Shown: positions 16,083 through 24,202, counted from the stretch's first letter. The stretch is DNA of 64,000 nucleotides from Paracoccus sp. S3-43 (GCF_029027965.1 NZ_CP119082.1:1592001-1656000); one strand, 5' to 3'. Notes: a model not told the origin generated them from the letters alone. Program-made: numbers and translations.

Positions 16083-17746
16083 GCCGCCCTCCGCTCGGGT
16101 GCGGCCGTCATGACGAGGCGGCGAATGTCGCGCCGGTTGAACAGGAAGGTGATCAGCGCCGAGGCGCGGTAGCGGGTGATCCCGTAATCCTGCCGCTGCT
16201 CGGGCGAGAGGTATTGCAGCTGCTTTTCGGTAGGTGCCTGGCTTAGCCAGCGCCGGGACTTGAAGGCGCTCTCGTCGGTCTCGTGTTCGTTCAACCAGTC
16301 GTCGGCCTGCGCGAGGCAGACCGTGCGCTCGCCAACACCGAGAAGACGCGTCCGATCGTTCTTTGCACCCCCCACGGCATGCCAGCGCCCCTCGAGGAAG
16401 AACACGCCGCCCCAGGCATTGAAGCCGCTCGCCATGAGCGCGGAGTCGTCGTCGAACAGATCCTCCCAGGCGAAGCTGGAGCGCTTCAGGAGGTCGATCT
16501 CGGACATGACCACGCTTTCGAGCGGCGGTGCCCCGTCGCGGAGGAACTCGTATCCACAGATCGGGCATTGGCGAGCTGCGAGCGGGACCGTCGCCTCGCA
16601 TTCCGGGCAGGTCTTCGTCGGCGCGTCGCACGGTGTGGGATCGCGGCCGTCGAGATCGACGTCCTGCTCCAGCGTGCCGTGGGTCAGGCTCGAGATCCCG
16701 AAATCCAGCACAATGCAGTCGGTCTTGACGATGCCGGGGTGCTCGGCCGGATCGACGGTGCGCAAGCCGCGCCCGACCATCTGGATCATGGTCGACTTGC
16801 AGGAACTAGGGCGCAGCAGCACGACGCAGGAGGTCGGCGGGTGGTCCCAGCCCTCGGTCAGCACCGCCACGTTGACGATCACCTGGATTTCGCCGGCAGC
16901 GTAGGCGGTAAGGATCCGTCGGCGCGTCTCGGAGCCGAGATCGCCGTGGATGACGCCAGCTGGACTCCCGTGGCCATTGAAGGCTTCGGCAACATTCTCG
17001 GCGTGGGCGACCGTCGAGCAGAAGACCACGGTCTGCCGGTCGCCGGCTTTCTCGCGCCAGTGTCGGATTACCTCGTCCGTGATCGGCGCGCGGTTCATGA
17101 TCTCAGCGACGGCGCCCATGTCGTAGTCGGACGCGGTCTTTCGGACGGCGCGCAGTTTCTCCTGCACGCCCACATCGATCACGAAGGTGCGCGGGGGCAC
17201 GAGATGGCCCGAGGCGATCAGCTCGGCCAGCGTGACCTGGTCGCCGACATTGTCGAAGACCTCGCGCAGCCCTTTCCGGTCGCCGCGATTGGGCGTCGCC
17301 GTGACGCCGAAGATGCGCGCATCCGGATTTGCGTCGCGGACGCGGTCGATGATCCGACGATAGCTGTCGGCCACCGCGTGATGCGCCTCGTCGATCACCA
17401 GCAGATCGAGCCTCGGCATCGCCTTCAGGCTCGCTGACCGGGACAGCGTCGGCGCCATGGCGAAGGTGACCTGGCCGTTCCAAGACTTGGAGCCGGCATC
17501 TACCTGGGACGTGGTCACCTCCGGATTGACCCGGGCGAACTTCGCGCGGTTCTGGCCGGTCAGCTCGTCGCGATGGGCGAGAACGCAGGCCTTGGCCTCC
17601 GTCTCCTCCACCAGCTTGCCGGTGACCGCGGACAGCATGATCGTCTTGCCGGCGCCCGTGGACGCGACGCCGAGCGTGTTGCCGTGCTTCGAGAGCGCAG
17701 CGAGGCTGCGCTCCACGAAGAGTTTCTGACGGGGACGGAGAAGCAT
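16079..17746 (-). CDS. SF2 DNA helicase (DEAH) with zinc ribbon
   Basis: A 555-residue superfamily 2 helicase. Motif I is ASTGAGKT (28 to 35), motif II DEAH (119 to 122), motif III VTATP, and motif VI QMVGRGLR (322 to 329). After the helicase core a four-cysteine ribbon (Cys380, Cys383, Cys394, Cys397) is followed by a C-terminal domain with LQYLSPEQRQDYGI. The general form is that of UvsW/Res-subunit-like helicases in phages. The open frame continues upstream, but MLLRPRQKLFVERSL at 17746 is the natural start, eight bases from the previous stop. Probably acts in replication restart or recombination. Confidence 0.88.
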   Translation of the reverse strand: MLLRPRQKLFVERSLAALSKHGNTLGVASTGAGKTIMLSAVTGKLVEETEAKACVLAHRDELTGQNRAKFARVNPEVTTSQVDAGSKSWNGQVTFAMAPTLSRSASLKAMPRLDLLVIDEAHHAVADSYRRIIDRVRDANPDARIFGVTATPNRGDRKGLREVFDNVGDQVTLAELIASGHLVPPRTFVIDVGVQEKLRAVRKTASDYDMGAVAEIMNRAPITDEVIRHWREKAGDRQTVVFCSTVAHAENVAEAFNGHGSPAGVIHGDLGSETRRRILTAYAAGEIQVIVNVAVLTEGWDHPPTSCVVLLRPSSCKSTMIQMVGRGLRTVDPAEHPGIVKTDCIVLDFGISSLTHGTLEQDVDLDGRDPTPCDAPTKTCPECEATVPLAARQCPICGYEFLRDGAPPLESVVMSEIDLLKRSSFAWEDLFDDDSALMASGFNAWGGVFFLEGRWHAVGGAKNDRTRLLGVGERTVCLAQADDWLNEHETDESAFKSRRWLSQAPTEKQLQYLSPEQRQDYGITRYRASALITFLFNRRDIRRLVMTAAPERRAA

Positions 17747-17753
17747 CGCGCCC

Positions 17754-18359
17754 TCACTGCGCCCATGCGGGACGGCCCGGCACCGGCGATGCTGCGGGCT
17801 GCTGGACCGGCGCCTGCTGGGGCGCTGTCTGCGCGGGCGGCTGGTGGCCGTGCTGCGCCGCCAGCCCCATGACCTGCGCATAGTCGCGGTGGTCGGGCGT
17901 GACCGCGGCGCGGATCTCGTTCTTCTCCTCGCCCATGGCGTCGGTGCCGACGTCGATGCGGGCGACGAACTCGATTCCGTCGAGATCGGCGAAGCCGCCG
18001 ATCCGCCGCGCCGCCTGCGCCTGCGGGGACTGATCCTTGTCCGAAATCCCGCGCGCCGAGTTCAGCATGCCGCGCACGAGGCTGCGGCCCATGTTGGCCC
18101 AGTCCGGACCCTTGGGGCTGTAGAGACCGATCAGCGTGAAGATCTTGCGCCGGGCATACTGGCCCTCGGTCACCGTGAACTCGCCGTTCAGGTACACCGC
18201 GCCGGTCGAGCCGCGGGTGGCATAGCCCCCGGTCCAGCCCTGCGACGGGTCGTCGAAGCCGCCGGGGCGGATGGTCAGCCGCACCTTGGCGAGCGTGCCC
18301 TTGGGGATGAGGTTCGTGTTGGACTGCGCATCGTTGAAGTCGTTCCAGAGACCGGACAT
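17754..18359 (-). CDS. Probable single-strand DNA-binding-like phage protein
   Basis: A 201-residue protein starting MSGLWNDFNDAQSNTNLIPK. Residues 15 to 110 look beta-rich and contain a KVRLTIRPGG segment and GAVYLNGEFTVTEGQYARRK, and the C-terminus from about 165 is a disordered Gln/Pro/Ala-rich tail. This shape (OB-like core plus flexible tail) and its position directly after a Sak4-like ATPase gene suggest an SSB or recombinase partner. No sequence motif proves this, and it is usually annotated only as hypothetical. Confidence 0.55.
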   Translation of the reverse strand: MSGLWNDFNDAQSNTNLIPKGTLAKVRLTIRPGGFDDPSQGWTGGYATRGSTGAVYLNGEFTVTEGQYARRKIFTLIGLYSPKGPDWANMGRSLVRGMLNSARGISDKDQSPQAQAARRIGGFADLDGIEFVARIDVGTDAMGEEKNEIRAAVTPDHRDYAQVMGLAAQHGHQPPAQTAPQQAPVQQPAASPVPGRPAWAQ

Positions 18360-18372
18360 GGCTCGGGTCCTT

Positions 18373-19263
18373 TCAGTTGGTGGGATAGGAATGGGTGTCG
18401 GTTGCCTTCGGACCGGGCGGCGGGGGCAGCTGCGGCGGCGAATAGGTCAGCCGCCGTTCCGCAGGGATCAGCGGGCCGCGGATCTTCTCCATCAGCCGGC
18501 CAAGATGGGGCTCTTCGACCAGGTCGAGGCGGCCGGAGCGGTCCTTGGCCGGGTAGCCCCACGGGTTCAGCGTCTGGCAGACGAAAGCCCGCTGAGGCCG
18601 GTTCAGCTCGTCCGGAAGGCTGGCCATGGTGATGACCTGATCGACGATGCCGGGCAGCTCGAGCCCGGTCTTCGAGCCGTCGATCTGCGGGACGAAGACC
18701 TTGCGATTGAAGTCGTCGAGCTTCTCGTCGAGGATCCCGACGAACCAGACATTCTTGCCGCGCGTGTGCTGGAGGTGGGTCAGCCAGCCGATCATCTCGC
18801 GCCCGTGAAGCCCGTAGGCGCCGCGGACATCGGGTTTCCCGGTCTTTTCCGAGTGCGCCTCCGGTTGCCCGCGGCACCACTGGAAGCAGAGCCGCCCGGC
18901 CACGGTGATCGAGTCGATGAAGACGGTTTCGTATTTGGCGAGGACGCGCGGATCTCCGAACCGGCCGCACACCTCGTCGAAATGCGCCTGGCTGTAGGGC
19001 TGGTCGGACCGGAGCGCCGGGTTCGGGCCGCCGATGAAGACCGCGAAGTCCCGACACTCCTTCCAGGTGCGAGGCCGGACCACGTCGATGTGCAGCCCCT
19101 CGATCGCGAGGTCACCCGCCTCGAGATCGAAGAACAGCGTGGTCGAGGCTTCGAGCGTCCAGAGCAGGCTGGTCTTGCCGATCCCGGACGGACCGAAGAT
19201 CACGCCCTTGACGCCCCGCGTCTCGGCCAGCCGCTGATCGGCGGTGATGATGGGGAGGCTCAC
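18373..19263 (-). CDS. Sak4-like RecA-fold recombination ATPase (GTG start)
   Basis: A 296-residue ATPase of the AAA_24/Sak4 type, a phage single-strand annealing or strand-exchange factor. Walker A is GPSGIGKT (24 to 31) and Walker B is VFIDS (114 to 118); the core is followed by a proline-rich C-terminal tail. Sak4 proteins work with a phage SSB, which fits the gene that follows. The GTG at 19263 is chosen because it overlaps the upstream TGA (GTGA) and starts two residues before the conserved LPIITADQR; upstream codons have no family resemblance. Confidence 0.82.
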   Translation of the reverse strand: MSLPIITADQRLAETRGVKGVIFGPSGIGKTSLLWTLEASTTLFFDLEAGDLAIEGLHIDVVRPRTWKECRDFAVFIGGPNPALRSDQPYSQAHFDEVCGRFGDPRVLAKYETVFIDSITVAGRLCFQWCRGQPEAHSEKTGKPDVRGAYGLHGREMIGWLTHLQHTRGKNVWFVGILDEKLDDFNRKVFVPQIDGSKTGLELPGIVDQVITMASLPDELNRPQRAFVCQTLNPWGYPAKDRSGRLDLVEEPHLGRLMEKIRGPLIPAERRLTYSPPQLPPPPGPKATDTHSYPTN

Positions 19264-19748
19264 GCGCGGTCCTCCTGCGGCAGGATCGCGATCTTCAGCG
19301 CGCCGGTCTTCACCGTGCGGGCGGGCTCGAAGCCCTGGCGGATCGCCTCGGGCCAGGCTGCATAGGCGCGCTCGGGCACCTTGAAGCTGATCTCGACGTA
19401 TTCGGACGGATCCTCGCCCGCGGCGCGGATGCGCTCGACCATGGCGGCGAGCTGGGTCTGGTCCCATTCGACGCGCTTCGGCAGATCGGCGACCACGGTG
19501 AAATCGCCGTCGGCGAGGCGGACGGTGCCGGTGTCCCTGCCGCAGGCGCGGCGGACCTCGGCGGCACGGGCGGCGTAGCGGACTGCAAGCGCGGTGGAAA
19601 ACCGCGCGGTGACGGCCTTCATCTGCTTGGTGGCTGCGTCGATTTCGCGCTGCATCGCGGCCAGAAGCTCGACCGGAAGCTGGGCGATCTCGCCCGCCGG
19701 CAGGTTGATCAGCTCGTCGATGGAGGGGGTGTTCTCAGGGAACGGCAT
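19260..19748 (-). CDS. Phage protein of unknown function in recombination block
   Basis: A 162-residue protein starting MPFPENTPSIDELINL. The N-terminal half is helical (residues 12 to 75); the second half contains VEISFKVPERAYAAWPEAIR. It resembles small proteins that accompany Sak4-type genes in Rhodobacteraceae prophages, but I cannot give it a function. The start at 19748 is the first ATG after an upstream stretch that lacks protein character, and a GGAGAC ribosome site is present. Its stop overlaps the Sak4-like GTG start. Confidence 0.65.
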   Translation of the reverse strand: MPFPENTPSIDELINLPAGEIAQLPVELLAAMQREIDAATKQMKAVTARFSTALAVRYAARAAEVRRACGRDTGTVRLADGDFTVVADLPKRVEWDQTQLAAMVERIRAAGEDPSEYVEISFKVPERAYAAWPEAIRQGFEPARTVKTGALKIAILPQEDRA

Positions 19749-19773
19749 GAGGGTCTCCGTGGTGGGGATGGGG

Positions 19774-20139
19774 TCATGCGGCCTCGAGGAGGCGCATCGA
19801 AAGGGCGGCGCCGGCGGGTCCGGGCTTCGGGCGGGCGACGGCGATGTAGGCGAAGTGGTCGGGCCCGAGCCGGGCCTGCACGAGGTGGACGAGCCGCTGG
19901 TCGGCGGCGCGCAATGCGGCGGCCGCGACACCGCGCAGACTGCGCTGGCGCTCGGGCGTGAGGTTTGAGACGGCGCCGGTGGCGTCCACGGCGAGGAAGC
20001 CGCGGTGATAGACCAGCGCCTCGCCCGGGGCGGCCTGCGCGATCCAGGCAGAGAGCCCGACCTCGTCGAGCGCGGGACCGGCGGCGCCGAAGATCGACAC
20101 GACCCGGCTGCCGTGGATGGCGGAACGGCGCTCCATCAT
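19774..20139 (-). CDS. Small phage protein, unknown function
   Basis: A 121-residue protein that begins MMERRSAIHGSRVVSIFGAA. It has a central segment GEALVYHRGFLAVD and ends in a helix MRLLEAA. No known domain is evident. Two adjacent ATG codons (20139 and 20136) could start it; the first overlaps the TGA of the HTH gene in ATGA form. It lies between the HTH regulator and the recombination genes, all leftward. Confidence 0.6.
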   Translation of the reverse strand: MMERRSAIHGSRVVSIFGAAGPALDEVGLSAWIAQAAPGEALVYHRGFLAVDATGAVSNLTPERQRSLRGVAAAALRAADQRLVHLVQARLGPDHFAYIAVARPKPGPAGAALSMRLLEAA

Positions 20140-20342
20140 GCCGCCCCCCGAACGCTGTCGGCGGTGTGCGTGAGCTGGTCCTTCTCGAAGGCCAGGATGT
20201 CCTCGAGCCGGTAGACCACCCGGCCGCCGAGTTTCATGTAGGCGGGGCCTTCCCCGGCCCATCGCCAGCGCTCGAGCGTGCGGTGCGAGATCGTCCAGCG
20301 CCGCGCGAGCTCCTTCTGTGTGAGGCAGGTCTTCTGCTGCAT
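20136..20342 (-). CDS. AlpA/MerR-type HTH DNA-binding protein
   Basis: A 68-residue helix-turn-helix protein of the excisionase/AlpA type. The HTH is at about residues 6 to 26 (CLTQKELARRWTISHRTLER), followed by the WRWAGEGPAYMKLGGRVVYR beta wing typical of the family and a last helix with IL AFEKDQ. Such proteins regulate early phage genes or act as excision factors. As the first gene of the leftward recombination operon, its leader (20343 to 20554) is rich in GGGGAT repeats and inverted repeats that could be its own operators. Confidence 0.8.
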   Translation of the reverse strand: MQQKTCLTQKELARRWTISHRTLERWRWAGEGPAYMKLGGRVVYRLEDILAFEKDQLTHTADSVRGAA

Positions 20343-20554
20343 CGTCGTCTCCCGGTGTCGTTTGCTGGGAGCACGATGCGAAATCCCGCGAGGGGATGTC
20401 GTCAGGATTGGAGTGGGATGCGGAGGGGGATTGTCAGGAGCCTTTCAATCCAAGGGAGAATGGCTCCGTGGGGGATCGCTATCCCCCACTCATCCCCCGG
20501 CGCATCCCACCGCGGGGATCGGGAGGGCGCGCGGACGGGAGGGATGGCGCGGGC
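20343..20554. promoter_or_regulatory. Leader with nested inverted repeats upstream of the HTH gene
   Basis: GTGGGATGCG at 20413 to 20422 is complementary to 20501 to 20510, and inside this interval GTGGGGGAT at 20468 to 20476 pairs perfectly with 20481 to 20489 around a 4-base loop. The motif GGGGAT recurs at several points on the plus strand. The region lies upstream of the leftward AlpA-like gene and downstream of the next leftward gene, so it may hold a promoter with operators. No clear -35/-10 pair was found. Confidence 0.5.
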
Positions 20555-21238
20555 TCAGAGCCCGAGCAGGCGATAGGCGCCGCGGCCATCCGACTCGATC
20601 AGGAGGCGCCAGTTCTTCTTCGACTTGAAGACGTCGGACATCTTGAGGCTGCGCGAGCCCGCGGCGGCGAGGATCGCCTTGCCGCTCTGCCAAGGCTCGC
20701 CGCGCCCGGCAGCCTCGTGCAGCGCGCGCACGACCTGCGCCTGGATCGCACCCAGCCGGAAGTGCTGACCGTTGCAGCGGACATCCTGGTAGTCGGCGGA
20801 GGCATGGAACGCCCCGGGTCGTGGTCCGGCAGCCGCTCCGGCAAATCGCGTCTCGGCCTCGAAGCGGTCACGCTCGTCCCGCCTGAGGAAAAGATCGCGC
20901 TGCCGCACGGTGATGAGCTCTCGCTCCCCTGTCAGGCAGGCATAGTCGGCCTTGTGCGAGCGGAAGCGGCTGAGCTTCACCTCGCCATGCCGGAACAGCT
21001 GGAAGACGTCATGGGCGTGGAGGTCGAGCAGCCCGTTGAACGGGCCCCGCTCGAAGGGGACGGAGAATCGCTCCCCCTCCGGCGTCTCCTCGTAGTCGCC
21101 GAGCTCGACGGCCAGGTTGAACACCCGGATCGATAGCCGCAGCTGGTCGTTCTCGGCCAGGTAGACGAGGTCGGCCTCGGACATTGACCAGCGCTCGAGG
21201 ATCTCCGGCAGGGTGAAATACGACTTCTCGATCTCCAT
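20555..21238 (-). CDS. Early phage protein of unknown function, first leftward gene of the switch
   Basis: A 227-residue protein beginning MEIEKSYFTLPEILERWSMS, which looks like a short HTH (residues 8 to 27), followed by a beta-rich middle and a C-terminal region containing AILAAAGSRSLKMSDVFKSK. The N-terminal HTH suggests DNA binding. It is transcribed from the leftward promoter at 21278 to 21306, back to back with the repressor gene, the position of cro or an early activator in other temperate phages. I do not recognise the family with certainty. Confidence 0.65.
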   Translation of the reverse strand: MEIEKSYFTLPEILERWSMSEADLVYLAENDQLRLSIRVFNLAVELGDYEETPEGERFSVPFERGPFNGLLDLHAHDVFQLFRHGEVKLSRFRSHKADYACLTGERELITVRQRDLFLRRDERDRFEAETRFAGAAAGPRPGAFHASADYQDVRCNGQHFRLGAIQAQVVRALHEAAGRGEPWQSGKAILAAAGSRSLKMSDVFKSKKNWRLLIESDGRGAYRLLGL

Positions 21239-21277
21239 CCGGACCCCCGATTTCCCATGTGCGATTGTTTAGGTTTT

Positions 21278-21306
21278 GTTCTAATCGCTTGACGGGTCCG
21301 CATCAA
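21278..21306 (-). promoter_or_regulatory. Leftward early promoter
   Basis: Reading leftwards, TTGATG (plus-strand 21301 to 21306) and TAGAAC (21278 to 21283) are separated by exactly 17 bases. It points at the gene starting at 21238 and overlaps the rightward repressor promoter, so a single bound repressor could control both. Confidence 0.6.
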
Positions 21307-21317
21307 TCCTGTTTTAT
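21289..21317 (+). promoter_or_regulatory. Repressor promoter
   Basis: TTGACG at 21289 to 21294 and TTTTAT at 21312 to 21317 are 17 bases apart, 31 bases upstream of the repressor ATG. The local sequence contains near direct repeats (CCTGTTTTAT and CCTATTTCAT at 21309 to 21328) that could be operator half-sites. Confidence 0.55.
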
Positions 21318-21348
21318 CCTATTTCATCCACATACCCTTGGGGAAAAC

Positions 21349-22026
21349 ATGACCGAGCAGCACACCCTGGCCGACCGCCTGCGGGCCCGCGCCCATCAGC
21401 TCGGCCTGACACCCGCCCATGTCGCCGAGATGGCCGGCGTGCACCGCTCCTTCGTCTACGACATCCTGCGCGGCCGCTCCGCCCGCCCCGGCCTCGACCG
21501 GTTGGCCGAGGTCGCGCGCGTGCTGAAGGTGGACCGCGACTGGCTGATCCACGGCATCGGCGAGGTCGAGGGCACGCCCCCCTTCGTCGAGAACCCCGAC
21601 GATACCTTCGTGGCCATCGCCCACGCCACACCTCGGCCCTCGATGGGCGGCGGCGCGGTGGTAACCGAAGACGGTGACACCCCCGGCCGTGTCTATCACT
21701 TCCGCCAGTCGTGGATCCGCCACAAGCTTAAGGCCAGCCCGTCTCAACTGCGCATCATGCATGTGGAAGGCGACAGCATGGCGCCGACACTCCTCAGCGG
21801 CGACGCCGTGCTCGTCGACATGACCCGCCGCGCGCCCAACCCGCCGGGCATCTTCGTGCTGGACGACGGGATGGGGCTGGTGGCCAAGCGGCTCGAGCAT
21901 ATCCCGAACAGCGACCCGCCCGCAGTGCGCGTCATCTCAGACAACAAGCACTACCCCGAATACGAAAGAACGGCCGACGAGATCCACATCGTCGGCCGCA
22001 TCCGTTGGTTCGCGCGGGAGATCTGA
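21349..22026 (+). CDS. LexA/CI-like phage repressor (HTH plus S24 peptidase)
   Basis: A 225-residue prophage repressor. Residues 5 to 65 form a Cro/CI-type HTH (GLTPAHVAEMAGVHRSFVYD). The C-terminal domain is an S24 LexA-like autopeptidase with the nucleophile Ser143 in VEGDSMAPTL and the base Lys180 in GLVAKRLE, so the repressor is probably cleaved on RecA activation, giving prophage induction. An obvious Ala-Gly cleavage pair is not clear between the domains. The start at 21349 follows GGGGAAAAC; an earlier in-frame ATG (21259) would lie within the promoter region. Two bases after its stop begins the next gene. Confidence 0.9.
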   Translation: MTEQHTLADRLRARAHQLGLTPAHVAEMAGVHRSFVYDILRGRSARPGLDRLAEVARVLKVDRDWLIHGIGEVEGTPPFVENPDDTFVAIAHATPRPSMGGGAVVTEDGDTPGRVYHFRQSWIRHKLKASPSQLRIMHVEGDSMAPTLLSGDAVLVDMTRRAPNPPGIFVLDDGMGLVAKRLEHIPNSDPPAVRVISDNKHYPEYERTADEIHIVGRIRWFAREI

Positions 22027-22027
22027 G

Positions 22028-22759
22028 GTGATCGCGTTCCGGGATATCGACGATGCCGATCCGGCGCTTGCGTTCTCGCCGCTGGTGCGCGGGATGGAGA
22101 AGACCTTCGCCTGGATCGGCGAGAATGGCGGCATTCCCCTGACGCCGTCCAAGGCCTTCAAGCGGGTATTCGTGCACTGGGCCGCGGCCGAGTTCGACTG
22201 GCCCGGCCACACCGAGGCGGACCTTTTCGCCGTCAACAAGGTCCTGAACGAGCCCGACTTCGCACCGCTCATGGTGCTGCACGACCTGATGATCGCGATG
22301 AAGCTCGGGCGGCACTACAAGGGCGAGTTCCGCTTGACCAAGGCGAGCCATGCGATGGCGGGTCATCCCGGCCGGATCTTCGGCACGGTCGTCCCGTTCT
22401 TCCTGTTCCGCATCAACCACGCCAGTATGTCTCGCTTCGACGATGCCCCGATCCTCGGCAATTGGGACGTGTTCCTGAACGTGCTGAATGTCGAGACCGA
22501 GGATGGTGCGACCGGCGCCTACCTCCGCCGCGTGCTTTTCGGCGAACCCGAGGCAGGGCCGGTCCCGCACTATGACGATGTGATGGGCCAGCTCTACATC
22601 CAGGTGCTGCGCCCGCTCTGCTGGGCGGGACTTCTGCAGCAGGAGCGTGGAACGCCTAGCTATCGGTTCGAGGACGCGGTGTTCATGAAGACCCCGCTGT
22701 GGCGGGCGGCGCTGCGGCTGGAGACGGATGGGATGGTGCGAGGGGCGACGCGGCACTGA
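22028..22759 (+). CDS. Prophage protein of unknown function, co-transcribed with repressor
   Basis: A 243-residue protein that begins immediately after the repressor stop (GTG ATC at 22028) and must be on the same message. It contains GENGGIPLTPSKAFKRVFVHW near residue 35 and a helical C-terminus. No catalytic motif can be named. Genes in this lysogen-expressed position often encode superinfection exclusion or host fitness factors, but proteins of this type recur beside S24 repressors in alphaproteobacteria, so a partner in repression is equally possible. The GTG start is used; the frame has no closer ATG upstream. Confidence 0.65.
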   Translation: MIAFRDIDDADPALAFSPLVRGMEKTFAWIGENGGIPLTPSKAFKRVFVHWAAAEFDWPGHTEADLFAVNKVLNEPDFAPLMVLHDLMIAMKLGRHYKGEFRLTKASHAMAGHPGRIFGTVVPFFLFRINHASMSRFDDAPILGNWDVFLNVLNVETEDGATGAYLRRVLFGEPEAGPVPHYDDVMGQLYIQVLRPLCWAGLLQQERGTPSYRFEDAVFMKTPLWRAALRLETDGMVRGATRH

Positions 22760-22866
22760 CTGCGGTCGCCCCCCTAACAGGTCAGGTAAGTCCTTGGAAA
22801 AAATGAGCTGCGACACTGACCGACGATTGGTGAGGGCTTGCGGTCAGGGTATGCCGAAAATATTCC

Positions 22867-22895
22867 TGTTTCAACTTGTTCCAACCTGTTGCACA
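22867..22895. repeat. Three TGTTNCAAC direct repeats at 10-base spacing
   Basis: TGTTTCAAC (22867), TGTTCCAAC (22877) and TGTTGCACA (22887) are exactly one helical turn apart and end 12 bases before the ATG at 22907. They may be operators for that gene. The array also includes the likely ribosome-binding zone, which is otherwise poor in purines. Confidence 0.7.
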
Positions 22896-22906
22896 CCGTT
22901 ACGGAC

Positions 22907-23755
22907 ATGACCGAGACGAAGCACGAACTATCCGATTACAGCATCTATGAATGCGTGCTTCAGGCCGTGGATAAGCAGCTCGAGGCGCTTGTCGGGGTGG
23001 AAGTGCCATTCCTTTCGGCTTGGCCCGTGGATCTGCCAGAGGGAGCAGACGGGGACGAAGACGACCGAATGATCCGTATTTCATTCGAGGATGATTACTT
23101 GGATCAGACCGTCGAGGGTGAATTCCGCATCCACGAGAACATACTTAAGGGCGTCGCTAAGGGGCGCGACGAAGATCTCGGGGCCTTCGTCGAAGCGTTG
23201 TTGCCGACCTTCCGCCCGGGCTATGTGCAGGCGGTCCTCCGACACGAACTCCATCTAGTCGAGAGCGAGTGGTTCGAGGATCAACGGATTATAAAAAAAT
23301 TCGACGCATATGACGTCTTTCAAAGCTTTGGCACCACGCCTTGGACAATTGCCGATCTTACGGTTCAGGGAATCGCTGCCGACCTTTTCCGTGTCGAAGT
23401 TGTCTTCCGAAATGAAGACTTCGAGCAATACGCGCGGGAGCAGGCAAAAACGGACCAAGGCATCGACTACGACCAACTGATCCTTCCGATCTCCCTGACT
23501 TGGAATGAGTTCGTGTCCGCCACCGATACTGTCGCCCACCTGACTGATCTTCTGAGGCGTATTCACCGTGATTTCTTGGTGCTGAAGGATGATCTGAAGG
23601 GACACTACTCGGATGACGCCGACCGGCTGATTGACTATTTGGACGCTTTGGCTGAAGGGGATGAAGACCGCCTAGCCGAAGATCCCTTCAAGACTGGTGA
23701 ATTAGTTTGCGATGATGATGGGCGTGTGCATTTTTCGTCGGATTTGGAGAAATAG
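22907..23755 (+). CDS. Acidic low-GC accessory protein, unknown function
   Basis: A 282-residue, strongly acidic protein (many D and E, for example EGADGDEDDRMI near residue 48) beginning MTETKHELSDYSIYE. It has no motif I can name; the middle looks alpha/beta and the C-terminus helical. Its codon use is AT-richer than its phage neighbours (codons such as ATA, TTA, AAA appear), which suggests later acquisition as a moron. It sits between the repressor operon and the recombinase module, a common site for defence or superinfection genes. A longer frame from 22838 exists but lacks a ribosome site. Confidence 0.6.
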   Translation: MTETKHELSDYSIYECVLQAVDKQLEALVGVEVPFLSAWPVDLPEGADGDEDDRMIRISFEDDYLDQTVEGEFRIHENILKGVAKGRDEDLGAFVEALLPTFRPGYVQAVLRHELHLVESEWFEDQRIIKKFDAYDVFQSFGTTPWTIADLTVQGIAADLFRVEVVFRNEDFEQYAREQAKTDQGIDYDQLILPISLTWNEFVSATDTVAHLTDLLRRIHRDFLVLKDDLKGHYSDDADRLIDYLDALAEGDEDRLAEDPFKTGELVCDDDGRVHFSSDLEK

Positions 23756-23983
23756 AACCGATCTACGAGAACGGCGAACAGGCTTCAGACCCTATAGCTG
23801 GTCCTGCAGTCCACACAGCGGCGCTTGATTCCGGCCGAACTCAAGCTAACCTCAGCCTTCTATAGTCTCGTACGACCTCATACTCGCGGCCTCGCGCTTC
23901 TACGACAACCCCTTGTTTTAACTTGCATTCCCTCGCCGCAGACGGTGAACACGGAGCAAACCGCCTCAGTAGGTTCGCTCCCC

Positions 23984-24202
23984 ATGCAAGACGACATCGC
24001 CTTCGCGCCCCCCGCCGAGACGCTCACCACCGATGAGCGGCTCGCGGAGCTGGCCGCCATCCTCGCCAGCGCCATCGCGCGCACCAACCCACTGGAAACG
24101 AACGATATTTCTCCGATCGACGGAGACAGTTCGCTGGACATTCTCGCCCTCAGACGCCGTCGTCGGAGACAGGTGCAAAACCGAGTTGGAGACGAGGCAT
24201 GA
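23984..24202 (+). CDS. Small protein upstream of DUF2924 gene
   Basis: A 72-residue protein starting MQDDIAFAPPAETLTTDERL, with a helical N-terminus (residues 15 to 38) and a strongly basic end (LRRRRRRQVQNR). Such short proteins regularly precede DUF2924 and recombinase genes in Rhodobacteraceae, where they seem to be part of the integration module; the function is unknown. The open frame extends to 23825 but the upstream part lacks protein character. It overlaps the DUF2924 gene by four bases. Confidence 0.6.
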   Translation: MQDDIAFAPPAETLTTDERLAELAAILASAIARTNPLETNDISPIDGDSSLDILALRRRRRRQVQNRVGDEA

